Shown in pieces: positions 33,351 through 46,958 of a stretch of 64,000 bases of DNA. Below the pieces are notes generated by a model. That model was not told the DNA's origin. It saw only the letters and a list, made by a program, of their open reading frames with translations, and did not search any database. The stretch's first letter is position 1; each line of letters opens with the position of its first letter. Source of the stretch: Pelargonium x hortorum (lineage: Eukaryota > Streptophyta > Magnoliopsida > Geraniales > Geraniaceae); assembly GCA_036897525.1 (NCBI GenBank), contig JAYMTJ010000042.1, positions 24,348 through 88,347 on the forward strand, given 5' to 3'. The position numbers were made by a program, and so were the translations under genes.

Positions 33351-36300
33351 CTTTTATAAATTATTGTTTTCATTCTTCATAGGAACTATATTGGCATTGG
33401 CGGCTAGAATTTTTCATTTTTTAGTTGATAGAGTTGATGATAGAGTTGAAACTAGAATTCCACCATATTGTTACACAAAATTCTTTTAGACTGCACAGAC
33501 GAGTATTCTAACCTAACCTACAATTTCCTTAAGCGAAGCTCCTAATTTGCGAGGTAAGCTATTACGATTCTTAGATTATTTCTGGGATATCTGAAATTAT
33601 GCCTAACAAAAAAAACCCTTTTTTATCTTAATAAGTAGCCCTCTACTCTAAAGTTAAAAAAAAAATGAGAACTTATAAAAAAAAGGATGCAAGTAAAAAG
33701 ACTACATTATATTGAGTCTAGGTAGAAAGCCTATGTATATATGAATTTTATGAATAAGTCAGAGCCCTTATACATTACATACTTTCGAATAAAACCTTAA
33801 GCCTTGTTCAGAAGTTCTTACTCTTACTAAGAAATTGACCGAGTTATATATAATACTAGAAAGCGGGAATTTGGTTCACTACTTTCGTCGTAGTCAAAAG
33901 AAGTCTCTTTTCTAGACAATAGCGGGAGCTTTTTTAGCCCTTTAGGAAATTCCCTATAGAGGAGAATTAATGAAAGGAGCAAGATCAAAAAAGTAGGGAA
34001 CTAACTTACTCGATCTAAGTCAAAAGCGGCTTAGTGTAAGGTTAACTTTACAAAGACTATAAAGCCTTTCCCTCCTTTCCGCTGTGTTCAGGTACAGAAA
34101 CTCTCTCTCAAATATCTCTGCAATAACACAAGTAAGCCAAGAGCCCCTTAAACTGATAGATAAGACAATACAACTAACTATAGAAAATATTATACTACAA
34201 TACCCCTAACTCTTTACCCAGTTCTGTCATAAATAAGCCGAGTGTATCCCATATATAATTTCTCCATAAGACACTCATTACTAGTACAAGATAGATAAAA
34301 GAAAGCTGACTTTCGACTTTCAGAAAACAAAAAGGAATTTTTATCAAACAAATTCACAAGTACTTTTCAAGACCTCCGTTTCCTATTTAGGATTTTTTAA
34401 GTAAAGGCTTCTCCCAGCTAAAATTAAGTGATAATATAAGTTACAAGGAATTCTTCCATGTTTAAAGGGATTTGTTTTGTTTTATAAACTAAGTTCCTCT
34501 ATTTTCATGCTACAAAGATTCTACTCCTTATCTAAAGGATTTATTCGTGAAATGTTTTGTAGCGCTTAATCCATCTAAAACCTTCCCTAATTAGTAAGTT
34601 CGTACTAGTTTTTTTAATATAAACGAAACGGGGTAACAAATTAAGCTAAGCTTGCCTAGTCAATAAGGTAGTATAAGGAATACAAACAGGAACTTATAAG
34701 TGGGTGGGTTATTTATAAACTTTTTGTTTACAGTGATAGGGAAATCATTACTTCTTTCAGGTATTTTTTTCTATTGTAGAGGTTGGTATAGAACCAGATA
34801 TTCCCTTAGTTTTTGTGCTTATGATAAGACCTAACTTTAAGGAATGAAGTGAAAGTCTGTCGTTATTGTTTGTTGTTACTGGGTATTTCTCTTTCATTCA
34901 GCTTTTTTTTACAAGATAAGGAATTGAAAACAGGCTAGAAGCTCCGTAAGACCACTATTATTCGTAAGAAAGTGAAGCCAAAGTCATTAGAACAATACAA
35001 GACTGATATAGGTACAATATATACACTACAAATAAGTACGGGTATCCCTTTACAAACAAGGTAAGTTTCTCTTTTACTCTTAGATTTCTTTCTCTCCTAT
35101 TAGAGCCTAAGTCCTAAGAACAAGATATACATAGAACCCGGCTGCCCCAACTTTTCAAAGGAGTCCTTGCTCCGATCTAGCGTTCCGCTGCTTACTATAC
35201 CAAATGATCTAAGACCGGCAGTACTTGTGTTCACCTTATGACAAAGTATTTTAGAAACCTGGAATATAATATTATAAAATGCTTATTTCCTCAAAATCAA
35301 GGGGATCCCTCTCTTCAAAATATTTAATCCCGTTATGAACCTATAGCTTTTCGGGTTAATAAAGGATCCACTATATACTGTATAAAGAATATGTACTGAC
35401 AAAATAAAGCTCTGTATGAAACCCTTTTGCCAAAGAAAGTAAAATAAGGAAGCTGTCAAAAAAAATGTAGGAGAAAATTCTTTACACACCTTCTTTAGTT
35501 CTAGAGCTCTACTATTCCTGTACTTTAATTAGTTACTGGAAACACTTTAACCCCACTGATACTATTCTGTAACATTTTTCTTACTATCCGAAATTGAAAG
35601 GTATTTATTTTAGATTGGGGACCTTGAGAACTCAATGAGGGGCTTTGACATCTCAATCGCAGACGCTCCCGGTACTCAGATTTGCCTTAAATGAATCCAT
35701 ATATAAAGGAGTCCCTTTTCGCTCGCGATAAAGCTTTGTAAACGTTAGTTCTGTACTTTTCTTTTTATTTAACAGTAATCTATTGTTTGTTAATCCAAAG
35801 GGACTATATACTTACTTATAGAAGAGACAATTTTTGGAGTCTTCATAATTAAAAGAAAGTCTAAGAAAACAGCATGAAATAAAAAAAAAATCCTATATCT
35901 TATCTTATAAAAAGAGGCTCTAAAAGTAAGTTTTAGTGTACGAAACCTTACAACCGACTTCCTACCTAAATTGAATATTTTGAATATATTCAAATGTTCT
36001 AAATGTCTACCCTCCGCGGGTGTTTTGCTCGTTTAAATACATTCTAATCTCTACTTAAGTTTGACAAAATCTACAGAAAAAATAGAATATCAATCCGTCC
36101 TCTTTTGTAGGGAAGCCCCCCCTTTAGAATACCCTTTATAGTGCCAGGAAATTTATTACTAATATGACTAAATACGGAGACTAAATCCAACTATAATAAA
36201 ATAAGGGATCTTTTTACTCTTAATGGGGTTCTTATCATTCATTATATATCGGGGGTTATAGGGAGCTTTAAGAATAAGGTACAAGTTAAAAAACATTTCC

Positions 36301-39300
36301 GAGGGATCTAAGAAACCGAATCCCTGATTAACTTAGCTTGGAATCCGGGACTTTTTTAGTATAATACCAAATGCAGTATTCTTATCTTGTACCTAACTTC
36401 TGTTTCTATACCACCCTGTCAAACAAATTTCTTTTCAATATAACGGTGAGGAATACAATTACTTAAAATACCAAGACTTTTGGGGATTTCGGTAAAAAAA
36501 ACTTAATCACACTAGAATTTCTATACAGTAAACTGCCTCTAATATATCTTTTATTAGTAGTACAAATCTAGAACCAGGAATTAATTGTCAATTCACTAAC
36601 TCAGATGAAGTGGTATTTCTTCCCTTGGATAGAGTTGTTTTTGATTCCTTATTTAATTTAGTAAGGGATAGGAGAGGAACCCTGAGTAAAATAAGAAAAT
36701 TTATACCATTAGGAATAAAAGCTACTTTGTTCTAGCTGCTTATGCGCTTTCGGATATAAAGAGATACAGATGCCGTAAGTAATATATAAAGTGTCTAAGG
36801 ACTACACTTATTTTGTTAAAAGGGGGACCCTGTCGCATTGCAGGTGTATAACTCCTGATTCGTAGGCTTCAAGCCAGGACCCTATGTAATAATAATTGTT
36901 ACTCTCCTACGCTACACCGGGATCCCCTTAAAGGCTTTATTACTTGGAAACCCTTGAATAGACCCCATCTACTTCTTATTCATACTAATAACTTCTTTCC
37001 TAGCAGCTATAAAAGATATACCTTTCCTTTAGAAAAGATTTTAGTAAAATACTCGCGATTCCTAATCAAGTCAGTCTATTGCGGGAGTTTGTGTATAGTT
37101 AATTCTAGATGTAATCCCCTCACCTCAAAGTTTTCTAAAGAGTGTCTGTCCTTCGATCCTATAACTCCTTTTCTTCCATGCCAGCATCCGCATTGTCAAG
37201 TGTATAATTTGCAAGGGATAAAGTGTATAGGCCTGTGATTAAAGTAAAGACCCTTCTATAAGTCCTAAAGGATTCTTGATTTTTTAGGAAAAAAGGACAG
37301 AGAAAGAACTCCTAAAAACAATACAAAGAAAGACTATAATAATAATAGAGTGGAATATCTATAAAGAAAACTAGGCCGTGAGGGGGTATTGAGAATAGCC
37401 CTAGATACTATGTGTTAGTACTCAATCTAAGGAACGGTAGCCAGTATGGAGTGCGCGCAGTACCTCTTTGGAATAGCAGCTATAGTATAAACTAAATGAG
37501 GTTGACCAAGTCTTAAAAGCAATTCATAAGTGGAGCTCTCCACCTAAAAAAAACGAGGTAAGGTATTACTCTTAATAATGTATTGTGCACCTTTTTTCTT
37601 TTCTAGTCTACTAATCATACTGAAGTAAGCTGTATAATCAATTGCCTGCAAAAGTCTCCACATCATTCTGATAGTTTGCTTTGTCAACACATGTCTGTCT
37701 TTTTTTAAATAATTTCGATAGTTTATTCTCTCTTATTAACCCCGATTTTTTCGGAACACTCCACTCCTATATAGCTTCCTCTCAGGGGTTGGCTTTGCAA
37801 CTAATTGAACAAGTTTACCCTTTTTTTTATTACTAGAGAATAGAGTCCACTTTTGAATTAATAATATTACGTGACTCGATACAAATAGATTTGGGGAAGT
37901 CGCCTCAATCAACCAGGAACTTAGTCTAACTTTTCATTAAGTTTTTTTTTTAGTATAAAGAAAGAGATGCAACTAAAATCTAGGGGATTATAGGATATCT
38001 GTTGTTGTTCCTTGCTGTACTCAACGATTTAGCTTAATAAAGCTGGGTTTAGTTTATTAGTAAGCTAAATGAAATTGCTATGCAAAAAAAATGTACAAGA
38101 ATAAACTCGCCTCCAAGAAAGATGCGGGTTTCCCTGGATATTTGTTAGTGACCTTTCCTTTAGAAGGCAGAATCCTACTTTGACAACAGCTTGTCATTGT
38201 ACCCTTGACCTATAACATTCTTCTTTTCTAGGTATTCATCTTAGTCAGGGAGACAGAAACGAAAGGCGACCGTCTGGGCGAATGAAAATTCTCTATTCTT
38301 TTATTCTCTATCTATTCCGAGAAAGATTAGGAATTAAGAACTCAAACTACAAGCAACATTAGCAACAAAACAAGAAGAGAAACAAGTAAGGCAAACTCGT
38401 AAATAAATTGACCTGGATCCAAAAGAAGCTTAAAATGCCGGAATGTACCGTTTACCCTTGACTTTGACTCCCTGAACTTAACAAGACTGGGAAAACCCAG
38501 ACTCTTTACTAAATCCCCCTAATCCCTAAAGACTGCTGATATACTTATATACTTAGACCCCTTTTCCTTAGGCTTGCCCTAAAAAAAAAGAATTTACCTG
38601 TTTCAGATGCCTAATTTCAGTACTTTTAGTTAAGAATTTGCCCCTTAATTGTGACTTCCTAGCTTTAATTGGATTTCTTTCAGGTAGCTGCGGGAAATAC
38701 ACGAGGTCCTCCTAGCATATGCTACAAGAGAGAGAGTTTTATACCACCTTCCACAGAATCTTAGAGAATATACACACTACTAGAAAATACAAGAGTTCTA
38801 ATCTCATAACCCTATTCTAAATAAATCCAACCGAGAAAGATATAGATCTATAAACCTTCTTTTTATTAAAATTTCTAAAAGGAAACTTTCCCTTTTGACA
38901 ATTCTGATACACTCTATATCAAGGACTTTAGGGAGTCATTTATTAGAGATCTTCTTAATTAAAATATTTCTATTTGAACTTTTAAGAGAATCTTGAGGAA
39001 CAAATTACAAATTATAAGATAGAGAATTCCTGTCTAGTTAAACTAACCTCTAAGAAAATACTTGACAAGAGTCAAGCTAAAGCTTACCCCTTAACTCTAC
39101 ATTATGTCTTGACTGGAAACTACTTACTTTTACAGCTACACAGTTACTTTTAATGAAAATTCAGGAAGAATAAAGACTCTCATTTTCAAACCCTTTTTAA
39201 GTAAAAAATGACTAACTAAAAGCTCCTGTCTAAATAGATACGATCCATCTACAAAGGAATAGGGTAGCCATCCTTTCCTCTGTTTTCGGGAAATAGCCTG

Positions 39301-41201
39301 TGTGCTAAAACAAAATACGAAACGAGTAAACCAATTGACTTTCGGTTGATTCTATCCTTTTCGAAACGAGACTTTCATTCTCAGTTACCGTATATAAAAG
39401 TGCTAGTCAAGAAATATCCACTAAACGAGATTCCTTTTCAGATAGTCATAATTGGAATTCCAAAACTCATAAAGAAAGGCAACAAATTCTCGTCAATTTA
39501 CGGGTTTCGTACAGGCAAGCTTGTCTTGATTCGCTTGTATTTGAAGGGCTTTTCCTCTCATAGGAGTGCTCAATTCCTATTGGAGAAATAAGCTAAAGTG
39601 GGAGTCAATTATAGGAGAAAGTTTACTTTTATATAAAGTAGAACGAAAAAGTGTACGAATACTTCTAGTGCCATTTCCTATAAGGGGTTCTTTTAAAGCA
39701 GAAGCTAAGTTTTAGTAACTCCCTGTCACAGTAAAGACTTAACTTTTTAGAGGATTTCCTTGTTTAGAAGCTCTCCAATCGTCTAGAGTTTTGATTATAT
39801 ATTCTAGATTTACAGTCAAATCCCTTTTTAAGAATTCTCTAGTGACTTATTTATTAACGATAGGGGAAAAAGAATCCACCTATACTTCTACAGCTTTTGG
39901 AAAGAAATTTACCTAGACTTACTCTCTACTCTTCACTTTATTATACTTATATAATAAAAAAGATACTTTAAAATAGGAATTTGGAGAGCCTTGAAGGAAC
40001 CCTTTCACTTAGAATTCTATACCTTCTTAATAAAGAAAGAGTTTTTTCTGGGGACTAGTATATAATTATAATAAAGTCCTACCTTAAACCCGGTGTAAAA
40101 TAAAGCATATAATTGAATATTAGTTTCAAGATTCAATAAAGACAGAAAAGCTTACCTCGGTTACTAAATACTAGACCTAATAAAGCCGCAAGTTGCAAAA
40201 GAATAGAGAATTAACCACACCTTCTATAAAAGTAATAAATATTAATTTGGGGTTACATTATTTCAAACTCTGGAGATTCTGAAAAGACTTACTGAAGGAA
40301 TTAAAGAGACAATTATAAGATCTTGGGTATTTTTAAAGCAAAGTCCTTAACTCTCAAATCTTATTAAGTAAGGCCAAGAGAGCCCGAGAAGGGAAAGCCG
40401 GGTTTTCCCGCTTAATGTAACTAAACTGAAGGAGATCCTAATCTTCTACCTATACTTTATTAGTAATGAAATTCGCAAGCACTAACTCCTTACAAGGATA
40501 CTGCTCTATATTGACCCTTTATTCTATTCTTGTAACAAAGATTTTCCTTAACAGAGGGGATCCCTAGCAATTTACTAGAATTTACTTACTAGATTGAACA
40601 AGATATTTGACAGAATTGTAAGCAGACAATAGAAAACAGACTTCGAATACTTTTAGTTAAAGAAGCGGTTTGACCTTTTACGAGTCCCTTTTTTAGGTAC
40701 TACCATACATATTAAGAGAAAGCTAGCGCGGGTTAACTTATACGAAATCCTGTGAAAGTTATTCCGTATAGTCTAAGTGTTGTTTCTTTCCCTTATATAA
40801 GGAACAAGTATAGTTTAATAAAGGCCTGGCATATACAAAAGATTTTAACCATAAGAATACTCGGAGTCTTATCTTATCCACAGAATCCAAAATGTAGGGC
40901 ATAACCTGTTTGTAAAGGACTCCTGTTAGTGAGTTTAATGGGTATTAGGGTCAGTAAAAAAAAGCTTCGAACTGTATTTATTAACTTAACGGATGCATGT
41001 ACAAATAAGATAAAAGTGAGATTCCCCTATATGAGAAACCCTAGAGTTTTTTTAGTTCTAAATCAGGGGCCCTTCCCTTCAAGTCATTTAAGCTTTAAAA
41101 AAACGACGAATACGGAACCATTCCTTATATATTTATATAATATTCTATATTTACACTTATGTTACCAGAAATCACTTTCACTTTGGGCACAAATAGCATT
41201 C

Positions 41202-41227
41202 TTTATTTATTTATTTATTTATTTATT
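41202..41227 (+). repeat. TTTA microsatellite
   Basis: Six units of TTTA. Confidence 0.85.
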
Positions 41228-41774
41228 ACGGAAAGTTTATGCATATTACTCTCACTAAACTAAGAAAAATACAAGTAAATTAGCACTAACGTATTCGTAC
41301 TGGGGGTTTCCTGGATAAGAAGTATAAGGAGCCCTTAGAGTTGCCATTTCTTCAAAGTTCTACCAATTAGAAAAGAGGTGATTTTCTCAGGAGATATTTT
41401 CCTTTGTTTAAACGATTTCTTGGTTTCCTGTTGTTGTCAGAATTGAATGTATACTCTCTAATCCCATCTACTAAATTAAATGCATGCATTAGAGAATGTA
41501 TTGTTGAGGGCTGATTGAAACTAAAGTGTACACTATTGATAGATATACTGCTCTAGAACCAAAGCTCCTATAATGCTACACTCTTTCTTTTTTATTTATA
41601 TAAGTTATTATATTCCTTACTTTAGCTAAATATAAGCTATTCTTTCTTGTGTTTATACTGCAACAGGTTAAGCTTCTGCTTTGGCAAAACGAGTAAGTCT
41701 TTACCTGAAAAGAAAAAAGAAGATGTTGTCATTGGTGTGCTGTTAATGAGTGTATGTCTGTATCCAGTACTATA

Positions 41775-41902
41775 CTGTAATGCACACAATATCACCCTCC
41801 CTCTACTTCGTAGCACTCGGGAAGGTTAATCTTTCTAATATCAACTAAGTATGTCTACTCCCTAAGGATAAGCTGCATAGAGCATGAGTTATTATCCTTA
41901 AC
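41775..41902 (+). promoter_or_regulatory. leader element copy 2 (structured, weak)
   Basis: First of three tandem copies. ACCCTCCCTC and ACTCGGGAAGG stand in for the usual CC-rich block and GTCGGTAAG box. CTAAGTATG follows, then stem arms ACTC/GAGT (41857-41860 and 41886-41889) around CCTAAGGATAAGCTGCATAG. It ends TTATTATCCTTAAC. The frame through the loop reads LLPKDKLHRA then TGA, so it is not open. Confidence 0.6.
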
Positions 41903-42187
41903 ATAGAAAACCAAACAATAGGACCAAAAATCCCAATTAAGTACAGATATTATATAATCTAAGTCTGGGAATAGCGCTAATAAGTAATAAGAATCTAGGT
42001 AGTAAGGGTCTATGAAAATACATCAGTTTCAGTTAAAAGTAAGCTCCAGAATCCGGGAATTCAGTTACAGGAAATCAGAAATTCGGGGTTCTTTGGTCTT
42101 TAAGCGGGTCCTTATTAAACAACTTTAGAGCCACAGAAGTAACTAACAATTTTTAGAGCCTTTCTTGTCTTCAGAGTGTGAGGTTGA

Positions 42188-42330
42188 CTATCTATAATAC
42201 TACTATTATGACTTAACCTTCCTTTCCTCCGGGGTACCCTTCGGTCGGTAAAAAAAGGATGTGCTCATTATCGATTAAGGTTTTAATCCTCCCTAAGGAT
42301 AAGTACATAGGACAAGAGGAATTTTACCTT
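42188..42330 (+). promoter_or_regulatory. leader element copy 3 (structured)
   Basis: CTATCTATAATACTACTATTATG, TTAACCTTCC, GGTCGGTAAAAAAAGG, then the ATG of the 117-codon frame at 42259. ATTAAGG follows, then stem arms TCCTC/GAGGA (42287-42291 and 42316-42320) around CCTAAGGATAAGTACATAG. The 5' part from CAATTTTTAGAGCC (about 42149) also matches the start of copy 4, making the two units tandem duplicates about 430 bp apart. Confidence 0.78.
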
Positions 42331-42612
42331 AATGAAGAGGAATATCTAGAAGAATACATTAATTACTATCTATGTCTATGTTTTTCTTTTTATACTAGCT
42401 ACCAGGGAATACAAAAAAAAGATCTTCTTCTCTTAACTGGCACCTATTCCAGATTCTGCTACTGGCTATGGCAGCTAAGTCCTTATCTTGTGGTTCCTCT
42501 TTCTCTCATGGGTCTAGGGCTGCTTCTCGGGTTCCTGCTTCTTCTCTTTTATAGTTTAAGTATTCCGGGCAAGTCAATTTTAGAGCCTGTTTTGCTTTTC
42601 CTGGTCATATAG
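42259..42612 (+). CDS. hypothetical small membrane protein, leader-linked
   Basis: The longest open frame in the window: 117 residues, ATG start. The start is preceded by GGTCGGTAAAAAAAGG, a purine run like a ribosome-binding site. Residues 2-26 share a pattern with the frames at 42689 and 51017, with Asp-Lys exactly at 14-15 (LILPKDKYIGQEEF). Residues about 20-35 are acidic; about 36-46 are Tyr/Cys-rich. Two hydrophobic stretches follow: YLVVPLSLMGLGLLLGFLLL at about 76-96, and a short one at the C-terminus, separated by SIPGKSILEP. It most likely spans a membrane once or twice. Its stop overlaps the 5' edge of leader copy 4. Chance cannot be excluded from length alone; the shared start position is what supports it. 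Confidence 0.45.
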   Translation: MCSLSIKVLILPKDKYIGQEEFYLNEEEYLEEYINYYLCLCFSFYTSYQGIQKKDLLLLTGTYSRFCYWLWQLSPYLVVPLSLMGLGLLLGFLLLLFYSLSIPGKSILEPVLLFLVI

Positions 42613-42760
42613 TGTAGGGTTTACTATCTAGAATACTCCTAATGTGAGTTAACCTCCCTCACTCCGTTCTGCTGGGTCGGTAAGAGAGATGGAATTCTAT
42701 ACTTCTAAGGTTAGTAACTTCCTTAAGGATAAGCTACAAAACACAGGAAGTCTTTGCCTT
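42613..42760 (+). promoter_or_regulatory. leader element copy 4 (structured)
   Basis: TTACTATCTAGAATACTCC, TTAACCTCCC, GGGTCGGTAAGAGAG, then the ATG of the frame at 42689. CTAAGG follows, then stem arms ACTTCCT/AGGAAGT (42717-42723 and 42745-42751), the longest stem in the family at 7 bp, around TAAGGATAAGCTACA. Compared with copy 3 (TCCTC/GAGGA) both arms have changed and pairing is kept. Confidence 0.8.
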
Positions 42761-42883
42761 GATAGTAAAGAACTCTCAAAATTAAGTTTCCAATTAATTG
42801 CATTACTTTTTTCTATATCAGGGTTGATAAAAAAGGGAATTCCAGGGGGAGCTGGTATAAATCCTTTTAAGTTTGTACTTTAG
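42689..42883 (+). CDS. hypothetical small membrane protein, leader-linked
   Basis: Sixty-four residues from an ATG that directly follows GGTCGGTAAGAGAG. The N-terminus MEFYTSKVSNFLKDKLQ aligns without gaps to MCSLSIKVLILPKDKYI of the preceding frame, with Asp-Lys at 14-15 in both. One hydrophobic segment, LSFQLIALLFSISGLI (about residues 31-46), is followed by KKGIPGGAGINPFKF. The stop is at 42881. It is the second unit of a tandem pair, so the two genes look like paralogues produced by duplication of leader plus ORF. No known family recognised. Confidence 0.42.
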   Translation: MEFYTSKVSNFLKDKLQNTGSLCLDSKELSKLSFQLIALLFSISGLIKKGIPGGAGINPFKFVL

Positions 42884-42889
42884 TCATCT

Positions 42890-45800
42890 TATGAATTCCC
42901 AAGTAACAAAAGTTAGCTCAAATATAGGTATAGGATAAGACATCCGTTCAAACAAAATAGGTTCTAAATTTACATAAACAGTCGGCGATAACTAAAATTT
43001 CAAGACAATTGGAGTAAACCCCGCATATATGGAGCCCCTCGCAAGTGCAAGCTAACAGTTTTTTTATTTAAGTCACGTAAATTCATGGGGGCTCTTAAGT
43101 ATAGTAGTTGTATAATATCCGCGATAAAATAAAGGCATAAGCTGATAAGAACTTTCAACCTCTACCAGGAATCCGCTATATAAGGTCCAGTTCGTTTATA
43201 TTTATTAGATTAAAGCGGTTAATATAATATATAATACCCTGTTTTTTGCAATGTATTTTCTATTTCTTTTGTTAAAGGTTTTTTTACTGGATCCACTTTT
43301 CGAAAGCCTATCCGAGGAGTCCTAGTAGGTATATTGTTAATTGCGAGCTTTCAAGGTTCTGTTTCGAAAAGGGATTTACTTTTAGATGTATACGCAGCTT
43401 GTACTAGAGTAAGTGAAAACATAGGAGTACTTTTCCTTATGGTACAGAGCCTAAAAAAAACCGGTAAGTTTGGAGTCGGTGCTGTATATCGGAATAGCCT
43501 TTAAGGTTCAATTAAAAAATAGAGCGCTTTTCTACTGTTAGTACTGATTTAATATTATAAGTTGTACAAGATAAAATCTATTTTCTATTTATAGGGCCTT
43601 TCTCGGATCCCATAAGTACAGCAAGGTTTGAATTCTATTGCTCGTTTACAAAAGACTGTGGTTTAACCGGATTTTGAGTTTTTCAAGTCTTAGAATTCGT
43701 AAGTATACCCCTACCCCTATCGGATACTTGTACTTATTTAGGGCGCCCTAAATAATAAGCGGGGAGTTTAAATTCAAGTACAATAAAGAAAGGGAAACCC
43801 GGGGGATACTTCGGAAAGTGAGGGAAAGTCTTGCTATATTGCTATATAACTAACTTCTTTAGGATAAAAAAAATCACTGGGTGCCAAAGATTGACTAACG
43901 GTGAGTCACTTTAAAACAAAGGAAAAATGAGTCGATAATTTGCACTCCGATTAAACAGGGGCTCCTTTGTAGTAGTAAGGGAATTTCAAAGAGATACACT
44001 GCTAAAGCTCGTCCTGCTATCTATATTTGTACTTTTGCAGCTATGAGTACATACTTATAAAAAGCATTCCGAAAAGGTATCCTTGAAATTATACACGAGA
44101 GGTAGATATAAAATATTATAGATATAGCTTTCCCCTTTAGCTAAGAGAGTCATTTTCGTTAAATATTGATTGTTCTGGGCGAGGGGGTTCCTAGTTATCT
44201 ATGTACTTTAACGGCGATACCTGCATTCCCGACACTTTTATTCTTTAGAAGTTCTTTCTTATAGCTCTAAACTTATGGTTGAGTCCTTTTGTTTGATTGA
44301 GTCTATATCTTTTAAGAAGTTGGGCATACTTCCTATGTATGAGGTATAAGAATGGGATAGCTGCGATAAGGAATTGACTAGAACCCCCTTTCTAAGAAAC
44401 TAATAAACAATACAGCAAAATAAGTAAGTTATTTTTGAGTCTCTGCTTAGCCGAGTGAAAAAAGAATCCCGCAAAAGTAAAGTAGGGAGTACCCCTTTTT
44501 AATAAAGAGTCAAGGGAATTCTAATTAAGTTTTAGATTTTTTGTATACTCGCTTTATGAGGAAAGAGGCTCCTTTTGAGCCCATGATCGGTGTTTGGTTA
44601 AGTCTTTGTGAAAAGTGCAGGGATTCTAGGTATTCGGGTTAAATAAATCTAAAGTATCCTATCCTATAAATACCTCCGTAAAGTAAAGCAAAAAAAGGGG
44701 TATCCCTGTAAGAAACCTAGTAAGTTCATTTTCCAATGACTTTAGAGCCAGTACGTAATATAATAATATAGAATTACTTATATTAGTGATAGAGGCTGTA
44801 AGAGAGTACCCCCTTTTATTAGCAGGTCAACGAACCCTCTTAGATCTAGGAGTCGTGTAATACCCTTTTGCTCGGGAACAATAAAAAAAAAGAAACCCAG
44901 AAAAAAAAAGAGCCTCCTTCTAAGGGATCTCTGAAACCTTACCTTTCCTTACCTTTGTTAATTACATTACTTAGAATTACTCCTTAGACTTTACAAGAAT
45001 TGCTTTTGAATAATACCCAATTTCAATTTTTTAATCCCGTTAGGATTTCTAATGGGACGGATTCGCCACAGAGCTGTAAAGAAGGAAACCCTAGTGCTGA
45101 ATGAGTCGAAAAGGGGGTTCTGCTAGAGTAGTATAATGAATGGGATATCCCCAAAATAGTATATGAATTTAGGGCAGTCCTAGATAAACTCTACCCTAAA
45201 GTAGCTTTTTCTTCAGAAAGACTCAAGTACTAAAATAACTTAATCGAGTATGCAAGCGCTTTGTCAGTAATTATTTTTTAGTTTGGAGCGGCATCCCCAT
45301 CAAGAATATGGCGTTTTTTTTAGTTCCCATGGCTGGGTGCCCCTTAATTCTAATCTTTTCTGAAATAACAAGGAAGTCCATCCTTTTTTTAATTATCCCC
45401 TGCGAAAAGAAGAGGATATACTCTACTCAATTTTGGTAGCAAGTACCTCTATTCCTGGGGAATTCTTTCGGCTATTTGGTGTTTTCTATTTCATTTTAGA
45501 GTGCAATAGGGGTAACCCTCTTTCTACCTCTCTTTCTTGAGTTATGCTCTAGAAAGCGAAATGTAGATAAAGGTTTTGGCGAGTATATTCCTATACGCGA
45601 ACTGCTCTATTTTCATTTTATACTATATATATATTTAGTAAGGGGCTCGTCAAGATTTTCAGAAAAAAAGCGATAATATATGTATTTTCCATTTCTCTGG
45701 GTTTAGACTCTTTATCAGTATTAGGATCGACCTTTAATCTTTTGATCTAGATATCCGGCGAATGCTTACTCAAGTACTCCTACTATTATTGACTTTATAA

Positions 45801-46950
45801 ACAAACAGAAAATCTAAGCTATTTGATTCTATATACTAAACAAAAGTACTTTATAGTTTACTAGTAGAAACTCTTAACCAACCCGCAAGTATTGTACGTT
45901 TGTTGGAACTGTATTCGAGGCAAAAACAACACCTGTGAGAGCGTAACCTAGTCAACTATCCCCAAAAACGAATCCATATAACAATTATATAAATTTATCC
46001 CGTATTTTATTTTGACATATTAGTAAATTCTATTCAAGTTTACTAGAATTACGAAAAAACTCCCAAGTGCCTACGGCTGCGAGGGCACTCGATTATTCTC
46101 ATTATTGAGTTTTATTTTAACCTTCTTGACTTTTAAATATATTAAGAAGAAAGAGGTTTTAATAATTTGATAAGGTATCCTATCAATATATGTCCAGGTT
46201 AGAAGAAAGTTTTTCCAAGAATTTGGAGACCCTACAAATACAAAGTAACTCGCACGAGAAGAATTATTTGCTACACCCTAAATATACCAGACTAGACTTT
46301 ATTTTAGTTTTTAAAAGACTTGTACTCTCCTAACTAGGCACGGTTATTCCTTAACAAACAGAGGGAAAGCTGGTTAAGCGCCACTAAGATAAGAGTCCCT
46401 AAAAGTTTAAGACACAAAGTTGATAGGAAAGTTTGTAATACTTTGGCCCTCTACAAAGTACAGTAGAAAAACTCTATAATAAAAGTGAAGTTTGAAAGGC
46501 TAAATCTAAATCTGTAATTGAGGACTGCCTCATAATCATAATAAGTAAAAAAGACTTCCACTTCCAGAATGCCCTATCAATTTATTCTAACTTTTATTCT
46601 CTAAACCAGAATCTTAAATAAAACCAGCTTCTTTTTGACCAGAAAACGATTTCTTTATCTCCTGTGAAATGTAACCAACAAAACACTGATTAGAAAAAAA
46701 GCTGCCTATCTATTAATGAGCTTTCCCAGGAGAGAATGACTTCTGCGCTAGACTTTTGCCAATGGAACTCCTTTAATTTAATGGGTGTTTTGGGCTAGAG
46801 CTTTCTAATTTAATTTCTAGTTAAACTCAAGAGGAGAGACATAAAAAAAAAATACTTAACAATAGGATATAGGAGCTGTGCCCGTTAAGCCTTATGGGCT
46901 TAGTACCTTATAGGTTGTTGCAGAGTTTAGGAGTTATTATTAGTACTATA
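42890..46950. other. non-coding AT-rich block, palindrome-dense
   Basis: No gene. GG..CC palindromes are frequent (GGGGTATCCCT at 44697, GGGGCTCC near 43959). A partial GGTAATGYAATT relative lies at 44960. Confidence 0.5.
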
Positions 46951-46958
46951 TTATCTAT

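Larger units (their letters stand above)
30400..41770. other. non-coding AT-rich block, palindrome-dense
   Basis: 11.4 kb with no supported gene. GG..CC palindromes are again frequent: GGGGATCCCT at 35301 and 40556, AAAGGAGTCCCTTTT at 35705, GGGATCCCC at 36919. A 14-bp perfect palindrome lies at 33019 and a TTTA microsatellite at 41202. Open frames at 36954, 39346 and 40929 (81-109 codons, non-ATG starts) show no family motif. Confidence 0.5.

Noticed and set aside
33301-33489. 62-codon plus-strand frame over the 33.3-kb relic
   Set aside because: TTG start, and it begins inside the tRNA-like segment of the opposite strand; likely accidental.
36954-37238. 94-codon plus-strand frame
   Set aside because: TTG start and no family features.
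39346-39591. 81-codon frame with protein-like content
   Set aside because: TTG start and no leader, motif or neighbour in support. Composition alone was not enough.
40929-41258. 109-codon plus-strand frame
   Set aside because: GTG start, the C-terminus is encoded by the TTTA microsatellite, and nothing in it resembles a known family.
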